DNA of 9,748 bases from Dehalococcoidia bacterium (GTDB lineage Bacteria > Chloroflexota > Dehalococcoidia > Dehalococcoidales > UBA1222): contig WRHS01000044.1 of assembly GCA_009783135.1 (NCBI GenBank), positions 1 through 9,748 on the forward strand, in the 5' to 3' direction. The translations under genes were made by a program, and so were the position numbers. Shown piece by piece: positions 1 to 6,465 of the stretch. The notes beneath the pieces were generated by a model. That model was not told the DNA's origin. It saw only the letters and a program-made list of their open reading frames with translations, and ran no database searches. The number at the start of each line of letters is the position of its first letter. Positions within the stretch are counted from its first letter, which is position 1.

Positions 1-63
1 GTTATGCCTTTTATGAATATGCTCGCTGGTGGTTGCCATACCTGCAGTATATCTGGGCATACC

Positions 64-150
64 TTACCGGGTCAACGCAGCAGAGCTGCGAGGTATGGAC
101 CCGACGGGAATCAAGTAGACCTTTGTCGGTTTTGAAAGCGGTTTTTTCAT
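64..150 (-). CDS. possible 28-codon small ORF, unrecognised
   Basis: ATG at 150-148 opens a 28-residue frame ending at TAA (66-64). The peptide begins MKKPLSKPTKVYLIPVG and is basic, with no recognised domain. Support comes only from context. A GGAGAG stretch lies about 9 bases upstream of the ATG, and a candidate promoter lies further upstream (189-216), giving a leader of roughly 30 bases. In the same frame, just past the stop, an ATG at 60-58 opens 20 codons (MPRYTAGMATT...) that run off the left edge. This could therefore be a leader peptide, the broken start of a longer gene, or chance. No function is assigned. Confidence 0.2.
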   Translation of the reverse strand: MKKPLSKPTKVYLIPVGSIPRSSAALTR

Positions 151-170
151 AACCCAACACTCTCCATGCT

Positions 171-192
171 GAATGAATTCTAGAATTCATTC
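171..192. repeat. perfect 22-base palindrome, possible operator
   Basis: The 11-base half GAATGAATTCT is followed directly by its exact reverse complement, giving a gap-free palindrome of 22 bases. The flanking bases do not pair. Its right end overlaps the candidate minus-strand -10 box at 189-194, and the predicted start point (about 182) lies inside it. That placement suits a repressor operator or a 5'-end hairpin. It is not followed by a T-run in either direction, so it is not a typical terminator for mfd. The binding protein is unknown. Confidence 0.5.
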
Positions 193-216
193 TACCACTG
201 CACTCAAATATCGCAA
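189..216 (-). promoter_or_regulatory. candidate sigma-70 type promoter reading leftward
   Basis: On the minus strand TTGCGA (216-211) is followed after 16 bases by TAGAAT (194-189), 5 of 6 to the consensus -10. A TGG just before it forms an extended -10 motif. Upstream sequence is A/T-rich (about 217-240). It would drive whatever lies leftward of position 180, separately from mfd. Confidence 0.4.
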
Positions 217-348
217 AATTGATATGCAATTTTTTGGATGGCTATAAAAGCCGCATTTTTCTCCGAATGATGATGTGTGGTCGAGTGACTTCCATTCGCT
301 CTGCTAATGCGTTATTTGTTTCCTTATGACGCCAGCACGAAATAGTTT
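195..348. other. intergenic region downstream of mfd
   Basis: No recognisable gene was seen on either strand between the mfd stop and the leftward promoter. A short GGCT/AGCC stem (240-253) is followed on the plus strand by a T-run, but only four base pairs form. On the minus strand, where an mfd terminator would be needed, no hairpin plus T-tract is visible. A 17-codon minus-strand reading starting MEVTRPHIII (near 294) is too short to support. Confidence 0.5.
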
Positions 349-3300
349 CTATCTGCCCACTCTGCTGTCCAACTGCTTTAATACACTCTCCAGCGTATCC
401 TGCCATTTGTCTTTTAGTATATTGATATCCAGACGTATTTGGTTAACTGAAACCTTGATGCCTTGCTGTGCAAAGCGCACTGATTCCTGATTAAACTGCA
501 TCCCTGCAGGGCGTCGCAACACAATTTGCTCTGACTCGGTCGAGATAGACTCCAATCGCGCACCTGTCGCCAGCGCCTTAATGCGTATAGCAAACAGCAA
601 ATTCTGCACCTCTTGCGGCAATTCGCCAAAACGATCCTTAAAATCGCACTCCATCACTTCCACCGTTTCGCTATCCTTGGTTCCTGCCAGACGCTTGTAG
701 AGAGATAGTCGCGTATCCGTGTCCTGCACGTATCCGCTGGGGATGAAAGCCGGCTGCGGCAAATCGATTGTCGGCGGCGGAAGCCGCATGATAGGTGTAA
801 AAGGCTTGTTTTCGCGTTGCGCCGCACGTTTGGATTTCATATCCTCCACCGCCTCGGATAACAGCTGCGTATAGAGGTTAAACCCCACAGCATTGATATG
901 CCCGCTCTGCCGAGCTCCAAGTATGTTGCCGGCACCACGTATTTCCAGATCACTCATAGCGATGCCGAAGCCAGCACCCAACTCAGTTGCTTTGTAGATA
1001 GTTTGCAACCTTTGAATTGCATCAGAGGTCAATCGTTTGCCCTTATCGTAAAGGAAGTAGGCATAGGCCATATTAGCGCCACGTCCAACGCGTCCTCTTA
1101 GCTGATAAAGTTGAGTGAGCCCCAGCCTGTCAGCCTGATTGATAATAAGAGTATTGGCATTAGGCACATCAAGCCCACTCTCAATAATGGTGGTACACAA
1201 AAGAACATCCACTGCCCCTGAGGCAAAATCGGCCATAACATTTTCCAATTCGTCCTCATGCATCTGCCCGTGTCCCACCGCAATGCGTGCCTCCGGCACA
1301 AGAGCCCTTAGCTTTTCTGCCAGCAAGTTGATGCTTTGGACACGGTTATGCACAAAGAAAACCTGCCCGTTGCGCTCCATCTCGCGCATAATAGCCTCAC
1401 GAATCGTTGACTCGGAATATTCCGCAACATAGGTGTTAATGGGCAAGCGTTCTGATGGGGGGGTTTCCATGACCGACATATCTCTCACACCCACCAGCGA
1501 TAAATTAAGCGTGCGCGGTATTGGGGTAGCAGAGAGGGTCAACACATCCACCTCATAACGCAGTGCTTTGAAATGCTCTTTATGGGACACACCAAAACGC
1601 TGCTCTTCATCCACGACCAATAGACCCAAATCCTTGAATTTAACATCTTTTTGTAGCAAGCGATGCGTGCCAATAACAATATCCACAGCACCGCTTTCAA
1701 TTCCGGCAACAATTTCTTTTTGCTCGCGTTGCGACTTGAAGCGGCTGAGCGATTCAACCATCACGGGAAACGCAGCCAACCTCTCTTTAAATGTGGCATA
1801 GTGTTGCTGCGCCAGCACAGTGGTAGGAACCAAAACAGCCACCTGCTTACCATCCTGAATAGCCTTAAAAGCGGCTCGCAGAGCCACTTCGGTCTTGCCA
1901 TAACCCACGTCACCGCATACCAGCCTGTCCATAGGACGAGAACACGACATATCTTCCTTTATTTGAACTATGGCATTGAGTTGATCCGGCGTTTCTACGT
2001 ATGGGAAAGAGGCCTCCAGTTCCGTCTGCCAAATATTATCAGAAGAATAAGCAAAACCAGTCGATGTCTCCCGCGCCGCATAGATTTCCAGCAACTCCCG
2101 TGCTATTTTCTCGGCAGACTCTCTGGCTTTGTCTTTGCTCTTGAGCCATTCGTGGCTGCTCAGGCGGCTAAGGGCCGGACTATGGTCTCCTGCACCTATA
2201 TAGCGCTCAATGCGGTCAATTTGGTCGGTGGGCACATATAGTCTGTCCCCCTCGGCATACTCAAGCAGCATATACTCACGAATAATGCCGCTGTTCTGCA
2301 TAGTGGTTACCCCATTAAACCTGCCAACGCCATGCTCAATATGCACCACATAGTCACCCGGCTTGAGATCGCCAAACAGCTTGTGATGCGCAACCGGTCG
2401 CTTGCGCAAAATGCGTTGCTGCTTTAGATAACCGAATAGTTCCCTGTCGCTGAAAAGATATGTCCCTTTATCAAATTCCCATCCGGAGGATAAAATCCCC
2501 TGCACCAGCGTAATTGAGCATTGAGGTGGCATCTCTTTCAAAGTGCTCTCAACTGATACCTGCACTCCGTCATTTTCAAGCAACTCGCATAAGCGTTCCG
2601 CTTGGTGGCTTACCACAACCACGCGCCTCTTATTTGATATCAATTCCTTGATGCGTTCGAGCCAACGCGGCAACTGCCCTGCATAGCTTTTGGCTGGAAC
2701 AAACGGCAAGCGTATGGCTTCACTTTCTCCCTCCCTATGCCAATCAACCAATTCCAAGCGCTGTGCGCCCTCAAGCCCCAACTGCAACTCCTGCCAACTG
2801 AGATATAAACGCGGGAAATTGGCAGGCAATTCCTGTGATTCTACTTTTTTGGAAAAAATCCTAGCGCTCTCTTTGTAGATAAAAACAGCCTCTTCTTCAA
2901 TAAACTCAGGCTCATCCAATACCAGCAAACAATCCTGTGGTAGATAGGAAAGGAGCGTGTCCGAATGAAACAACGGGGCATAAAACGCCATATCAACAGG
3001 CAGTTGACCGGCTGCACTCAACTCAATGTCAGCTTCAAACTTATGACGTGCCTCTATGCTGAGATTACCTAAATCCAAACCGGATAGTGTATTATGCAAA
3101 GCGTGTGCCTCATTGGTAAAATGCGTCGCCATCTCTGATGCAGGACCGATGTTCGCCTTATCCACTGCATTCAGCGAGCGCTGGCTGAGCGGATCAAAAT
3201 ACCGCATGCTTTCTACGCTATTGCCAAAGAACTCCATCCTTATGGGGAATTCCTCCGTAGGGGCATAAATATCCAGTATATCGCCACGACGGCTATAACT

Positions 3301-3825
3301 CCCCGGGATTTCCACCAGACTTTCGTTTTGATAGCCCAAAAGTGACAATTGCTCCACCAGCTTCAGCGGATTAAGTTCCATGCCACGACGCAGCACCATC
3401 CATGCACAACGAAAAGCCGATGATGACGGCAGTTTTTGCAACAACGCCGAGGTCGAGGTCAATATCAGTGGCACAGTTGCGTTATCTGCCGGATGCGCCA
3501 GTCGCGAAAGCGCCTGAATATGCTCAAGCGCCGAAATTGCGTCCGAGGTGGCGCGCGTATAAGGCAGATTGACAGATTCAGCTATTTGGGTGACGACCTC
3601 CGCTCCAAGCCAAGGCATCAATTGTTCCGCCAGTTTGCGTGTTTTTCCAGGCTGAGGAGAGACTATCACCATAGGATGGCTCAACTCAGTAAAAAGCGTA
3701 GCTAATAAATACGCCTTAGCCTCTTCGATAACCAGCGTTTGCGCCGAGTCCTTTTTAAGAGATGCAGCAAGGCGGCAGTAATCCTCACTGCCGCGCAACA
3801 ATCCCATCAATGCATCAATTTTCAT
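349..3825 (-). CDS. mfd: transcription-repair coupling factor Mfd
   Basis: Mfd is a cytoplasmic ATP-driven DNA translocase. It pushes RNA polymerase stalled at lesions off the template and recruits UvrA for nucleotide excision repair. The product is 1158 residues, the usual length. Visible in order: an N-terminal UvrB-like module without a working Walker A; a CarD-like RNA-polymerase interaction domain from about residue 485 (PGDYVVHIEHGVG, P at 489); helicase domains with Walker A GDVGYGKT (638-645), DEEQ box (739-742), SATPIPRT and QLRGRVGRG (about 908-916); and a C-terminal TRCF domain (about 1025-1125, RLSLYKRLA) ending at DSRVGR. ATG at 3825 (MKIDALMGLL) is preferred. An in-frame TTG at 3858 would add 11 residues, but it sits in a hairpin and lacks family resemblance. 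The SD site is modest (GGGAAA). All key motifs are intact. It is transcribed divergently from proB. Confidence 0.97.
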   Translation of the reverse strand: MKIDALMGLLRGSEDYCRLAASLKKDSAQTLVIEEAKAYLLATLFTELSHPMVIVSPQPGKTRKLAEQLMPWLGAEVVTQIAESVNLPYTRATSDAISALEHIQALSRLAHPADNATVPLILTSTSALLQKLPSSSAFRCAWMVLRRGMELNPLKLVEQLSLLGYQNESLVEIPGSYSRRGDILDIYAPTEEFPIRMEFFGNSVESMRYFDPLSQRSLNAVDKANIGPASEMATHFTNEAHALHNTLSGLDLGNLSIEARHKFEADIELSAAGQLPVDMAFYAPLFHSDTLLSYLPQDCLLVLDEPEFIEEEAVFIYKESARIFSKKVESQELPANFPRLYLSWQELQLGLEGAQRLELVDWHREGESEAIRLPFVPAKSYAGQLPRWLERIKELISNKRRVVVVSHQAERLCELLENDGVQVSVESTLKEMPPQCSITLVQGILSSGWEFDKGTYLFSDRELFGYLKQQRILRKRPVAHHKLFGDLKPGDYVVHIEHGVGRFNGVTTMQNSGIIREYMLLEYAEGDRLYVPTDQIDRIERYIGAGDHSPALSRLSSHEWLKSKDKARESAEKIARELLEIYAARETSTGFAYSSDNIWQTELEASFPYVETPDQLNAIVQIKEDMSCSRPMDRLVCGDVGYGKTEVALRAAFKAIQDGKQVAVLVPTTVLAQQHYATFKERLAAFPVMVESLSRFKSQREQKEIVAGIESGAVDIVIGTHRLLQKDVKFKDLGLLVVDEEQRFGVSHKEHFKALRYEVDVLTLSATPIPRTLNLSLVGVRDMSVMETPPSERLPINTYVAEYSESTIREAIMREMERNGQVFFVHNRVQSINLLAEKLRALVPEARIAVGHGQMHEDELENVMADFASGAVDVLLCTTIIESGLDVPNANTLIINQADRLGLTQLYQLRGRVGRGANMAYAYFLYDKGKRLTSDAIQRLQTIYKATELGAGFGIAMSDLEIRGAGNILGARQSGHINAVGFNLYTQLLSEAVEDMKSKRAAQRENKPFTPIMRLPPPTIDLPQPAFIPSGYVQDTDTRLSLYKRLAGTKDSETVEVMECDFKDRFGELPQEVQNLLFAIRIKALATGARLESISTESEQIVLRRPAGMQFNQESVRFAQQGIKVSVNQIRLDINILKDKWQDTLESVLKQLDSRVGR

Positions 3826-3848
3826 GTTTTCCCAAACGCCAAAACGAC

Positions 3849-3867
3849 CGGACGGCAAAACCGCCCG
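3849..3867 (-). promoter_or_regulatory. GC-rich hairpin in the mfd leader
   Basis: On the minus strand CGGGCGG pairs with CCGTCCG across a TTTTG loop, a 7-bp stem with one G-U pair. It ends 24 bases before the mfd ATG. No T-run follows, so it is not a standard terminator. It could influence mfd translation or mRNA stability. The alternative TTG start lies in its loop. A 10-base palindrome ATCTTAAGAT (3868-3877) abuts it upstream. Confidence 0.4.
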
Positions 3868-3889
3868 ATCTTAAGATATATTATCTATT

Positions 3890-3898
3890 ACTATAGCA
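3890..3898 (-). promoter_or_regulatory. candidate extended -10 promoter element for mfd
   Basis: On the minus strand TGCTATAGT (3898-3890) matches the extended -10 motif TGnTATAAT with one mismatch. No convincing -35 box lies 16-18 bases upstream. The predicted start is near 3883, giving an mfd leader of about 58 bases that contains the ATCTTAAGAT palindrome and the GC-rich hairpin. Confidence 0.35.
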
Positions 3899-3938
3899 GA
3901 TTTTGAGCAGCACAATTTCCAATGGTCTTCCGCGTTTC

Positions 3939-3968
3939 TTGTTCCTATTGCATCAAGATTGCTATAAT
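3939..3968 (+). promoter_or_regulatory. proB promoter
   Basis: TTGTTC (3939-3944), an 18-base spacer and a perfect TATAAT (3963-3968) with TGC directly before it form a strong extended -10 promoter. Transcription should start near 3973-3976, only about 10 bases before the proB ATG at 3985. The position also argues against the upstream in-frame ATG at 3922, which lies ahead of the promoter. Confidence 0.6.
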
Positions 3969-3984
3969 AGCGAGGTTGGAAGCT

Positions 3985-5118
3985 ATGGACACATCAAATT
4001 TGACCTACAAACGCATCGTACTCAAGCTTGGCACCAGCCTGCTTACCGGCAATGGCGACCATTTGGATATGGATATCATGTCAAGGCTCGTCTCGCAGGT
4101 GGCTCGCATTCATGCCGTTGGTGCTGAGGTCGTCATAGTGACATCGGGTGCCATAGCAGCAGGGAGACACCGCCTCAAAGCCAACCACGAACTTCACGGA
4201 ATACCACTACGGCAGGTGCTGGCAGCAATAGGGCAGGCTCACCTCATGCAGGTTTATGAAGAACTTTTTGAAAAACATCACATCACAGTGGCACAGGCAC
4301 TGCTAACCAAAGCCGACCTGTCAGACCGCTCGGGTTATCTCAACGCCCGCAATACATTTATCAGTTTGCTTGAGCTTGACATTGTAAGCATCGTCAACGA
4401 AAATGACGTAGTGGCTGTTGACGAGTTGGCTGGCGCCCGCTTTGGCGACAATGATAATCTTTCCGCCATGGTTGCCAACCTTGTAGATGCCGACTTACTC
4501 ATAATACTAAGCGACATCTCAGGCCTATATACTGCCGATCCGCACACCAACCCTGACGCCCGCCTTATACCTGAGGTGCGCAATATTGACACCGCCATCG
4601 AAAACATGGCGGGCACTACTACAAGCAAACTCGGCACAGGTGGCATGACCACTAAAATTGAAGCGGCGCGACTTGCCACAAACTCTGGCGTAAGCGTGAT
4701 TATCGCCGATGGCAACCAGCCTGAAATTATTCAGAAACTGGCGCAGGGCAAAGCTATCGGCACGCGTTTTGTGCCGTCGTCCACTAAACTGGAAAGCCGT
4801 GAGCGCTGGATGCTCTCAGGATTGTGCACTCGCGGTCGCGTATCAATAGATGATGGTGCGACGGATGCCATAACCCACCAGAACAAAAGTTTGCTCCCAG
4901 CCGGCGTGCTTGAGATACACGGAGAGTGGCAACGCGGCGACCTGGTGGACATTTGCACAAAAGAGTTGCGTATCGGCAACGGTATCGTTAATTACAATTC
5001 ATCCGACATGCAACGCATAAAAGGGTCGCATTCCACCCAAATTGCTCAGACGCTTGGCTACGACTTCGGCGCCGAGTTTATTCATCGCAATAATCTGACA
5101 CTATTTCATAACAGGTGA
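3985..5118 (+). CDS. proB: glutamate 5-kinase ProB with PUA domain
   Basis: ProB phosphorylates L-glutamate at the gamma-carboxyl with ATP, the first step of proline synthesis; its unstable product is reduced by ProA. The product has 377 residues. The amino-acid-kinase domain shows KLGTSLLTG (K14), TSGAIAAGRH, VNENDVVA, FGDNDNLSAMVA, LSDISGLYTADP and GTGGMTTKIEAA. After 'ESRERWMLSG' (from residue 270) comes a PUA domain to the C-terminus, as in long-form ProB. ATG at 3985 is chosen because GGAAG precedes it and the kinase core follows at once; the longer in-frame start at 3922 would be upstream of the promoter. In proteobacterial ProB, proline inhibits the enzyme; here feedback cannot be judged from sequence. 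A small gene follows immediately, while proA is elsewhere on the other strand. Confidence 0.95.
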   Translation: MDTSNLTYKRIVLKLGTSLLTGNGDHLDMDIMSRLVSQVARIHAVGAEVVIVTSGAIAAGRHRLKANHELHGIPLRQVLAAIGQAHLMQVYEELFEKHHITVAQALLTKADLSDRSGYLNARNTFISLLELDIVSIVNENDVVAVDELAGARFGDNDNLSAMVANLVDADLLIILSDISGLYTADPHTNPDARLIPEVRNIDTAIENMAGTTTSKLGTGGMTTKIEAARLATNSGVSVIIADGNQPEIIQKLAQGKAIGTRFVPSSTKLESRERWMLSGLCTRGRVSIDDGATDAITHQNKSLLPAGVLEIHGEWQRGDLVDICTKELRIGNGIVNYNSSDMQRIKGSHSTQIAQTLGYDFGAEFIHRNNLTLFHNR

Positions 5119-5122
5119 TTTG

Positions 5123-5386
5123 ATGGCACAAGGCAAATTATACGACAGTATCAATGGCGAACTAATAGTTGAGGTCGACTACCGCTTGCTTGACGCATCC
5201 CATAACAACTGGTGGGGCGAGCTAAATCTGGCTGAGTACATACGCATCTCTGATGGTAGTTATATTCTGGAACTGGCTGACGGACGACGCGGACGCTGTA
5301 TCCTCAACCGCAAACTCAATAAGGCGATATCCGGCTTATTGCCACTACACTGTTTCCGTTTTCGCGGTAGCAGCGAACTGAAATAG
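5123..5386 (+). CDS. small unrecognised protein coupled to proB
   Basis: This is an 87-residue product starting MAQGKLYDSINGELIVEVDY. I do not recognise a named family, though I have a vague memory of similar short proteins in Chloroflexota. The ATG at 5123 is 4 bases past the proB stop and has a strong SD site, AGGTGA (5113-5118), which includes that stop codon. A TTG at 5120 is a less likely start. The protein has no signal peptide or membrane segment. Alternating hydrophobic and polar residues (ELIVEVDYRLL, SYILELADG) suggest beta strands, with a WW pair near residue 30 (NNWWGELNL). The second half is basic (DGRRGRCILNRKLNK). A small beta-barrel or nucleic-acid-binding fold is possible but is only inference. 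Tight coupling suggests co-expression with ProB. Codon use looks like its neighbours. Confidence 0.7.
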   Translation: MAQGKLYDSINGELIVEVDYRLLDASHNNWWGELNLAEYIRISDGSYILELADGRRGRCILNRKLNKAISGLLPLHCFRFRGSSELK

Positions 5387-5434
5387 CAGAAACCATCAAA
5401 AATTCTGAAGGTTTCATTTCCTTCACATCAACTC

Positions 5435-5466
5435 GTCCGACAAGCAAATTGTCTTGTTTCGCGGAC
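5435..5466 (+). terminator. possible weak terminator for the proB unit
   Basis: In the convergent gap, GTCCGACAAG pairs with CTTGT and CGGAC, with four bases (5458-5461) bulged out, and TGTTTCT follows. A smaller competing stem (GACAA/TTGTC, 5439-5453) is followed by TTGTTTC. Two further 6-bp inverted repeats lie upstream: GAAACC/GGTTTC at 5389-5415 and TGAAGG/CCTTCA at 5406-5425. None is a textbook terminator, but a stop for two converging units is expected here. Confidence 0.3.
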
Positions 5467-5475
5467 TGTTTCTAG

Positions 5476-6375
5476 CTAGCTTTGTTTATCAAACAACGCC
5501 GTACTCAAATACTTCTCGCCTCTGTCAGGAAAAACAGCGGCAATAAGACCTTCTTCTATATCGCTTGCCACCTCAAGTGCGGCCAACATCGCCGCACCGC
5601 TCGACATGCCAACAAAGATGCCCTCTTCAAGGATTATGCGCCGCGTCATAGCGAAAGCGTCTTCAGTTTCAATCATAATACTTCTATCAATGATTGAAAT
5701 GTCATATATCTCAGGAACAATGGCCTCTTCCATGTTCTTCAAGCCTTGGATATAATGCCCCTTAACCGGCTGCGCCTCGATGACCTTAATATTTGGGTTT
5801 CTTTCCTTAAGCCCCATACCCACACCAATAAGTGTCCCGGACGTGCCAATGGATGAAACAAAATGGGTGACTTTTCCCTCACTCTGCTGCCAGATTTCCT
5901 CGGCAGTTGTTTTGTAGTGTGCGATTTTATTGTACTCGTTGGAAAACTGGTTCGGGTTAAAATATAGTTCCTTATTCTGCTCTATCATGCTGCGGGCTTT
6001 CATTATGGCTCCGTCTGTGCCGTTCTCCGCAGGCGTGAGAACAACTTTTGCACCGAATGCCGCAATCATACGCTTTCGTTCCATTGAAACCGCCTCGCTC
6101 ATCACAATCGTCACGGCATAACCTTTTACGGCACCAATCATTGCCAAGCCGATTCCCGTATTGCCAGAGGTGGCTTCAATAATATTCATCCCGCGCTTCA
6201 ATGTGCCAGCCAGTTCGGCCTGTTCAATCATTTTAAGCGCGATGCGGTCCTTGATACTACCTGTAGGATTGCAGCCTTCCACCTTGGCATAAATTTTCAC
6301 CCCAACCTTTTTGCACAAACTGTTTATGCGCACAAGAGGAGTATTACCTATCGTATCAAGAATAGAGTCATTCAT
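5476..6375 (-). CDS. cysM: PLP-dependent cysteine synthase, CysM/CysK family
   Basis: This fold-type II PLP enzyme makes L-cysteine from an activated serine (usually O-acetylserine) and sulfide or another sulfur donor. The product is 299 residues, typical length. Visible features are IGNTPLVRI near the N-terminus, the PLP lysine K42 in NPTGSIKDR, the substrate loop TSGNTG (69-74), the phosphate-binding loop GTSGT (177-181), GMSSGAA and a C-terminal PDRGEKYLST. The C-terminal part (QP..G, EEGIFVGMSSG, DRG.KYLST) resembles CysM (type B) more than CysK, so use of thiosulfate or a carrier-bound sulfur is possible but unproven. Cystathionine beta-synthase is less likely, as no extra domain is present. 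ATG at 6375 has SD GGAGG (6381-6385) 5 bases upstream. It lies 90 bases after proA and may be co-transcribed with it. Confidence 0.9.
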   Translation of the reverse strand: MNDSILDTIGNTPLVRINSLCKKVGVKIYAKVEGCNPTGSIKDRIALKMIEQAELAGTLKRGMNIIEATSGNTGIGLAMIGAVKGYAVTIVMSEAVSMERKRMIAAFGAKVVLTPAENGTDGAIMKARSMIEQNKELYFNPNQFSNEYNKIAHYKTTAEEIWQQSEGKVTHFVSSIGTSGTLIGVGMGLKERNPNIKVIEAQPVKGHYIQGLKNMEEAIVPEIYDISIIDRSIMIETEDAFAMTRRIILEEGIFVGMSSGAAMLAALEVASDIEEGLIAAVFPDRGEKYLSTALFDKQS

Positions 6376-6396
6376 ATTTTCCTCCGGTTACAACAA

Positions 6397-6423
6397 ATGA
6401 TAACTTTCAACTGTTTCCATCAA
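6397..6423 (-). promoter_or_regulatory. weak candidate promoter before cysM
   Basis: On the minus strand TTGATG (6423-6418) and TATCAT (6402-6397) are separated by 15 bases, shorter than ideal. It lies in the 90-base proA-cysM gap. A 13-base inverted repeat ATGCA...TGCAT (6450-6462) lies just downstream of the proA stop. Read-through from proA is equally possible. Confidence 0.2.
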
Positions 6424-6465
6424 TTTTTACTTATTCAACGCACACTGCCATGCAAACTGCATATA

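Noticed and set aside
11..229. 72-codon minus-strand frame at the left edge
   Set aside because: It starts at TTG upstream of the only good promoter, has no SD site or domain, and its translation looks random. The competing frame with an ATG at 150 has better context.
1457..1463. Run of seven G in mfd as a possible slippage or phase-variation tract
   Set aside because: The frame is intact and encodes a conserved ETPPSER segment. Seven bases is short for phase variation, and mfd is not a contingency gene.
1663..2241. 192-codon plus-strand frame antisense to mfd
   Set aside because: It lies entirely inside the conserved RNA-polymerase-binding and helicase region of mfd, and no motif or credible start context was seen.
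3826..3858. TTG start adding 11 residues to Mfd
   Set aside because: The codon is in the loop of a GC hairpin and the added residues do not resemble Mfd N-termini. ATG at 3825 fits better.
3922..3984. In-frame ATG extending ProB by 21 residues
   Set aside because: The extension covers the -35 and -10 boxes of the proB promoter, and the kinase core begins right after the ATG at 3985.
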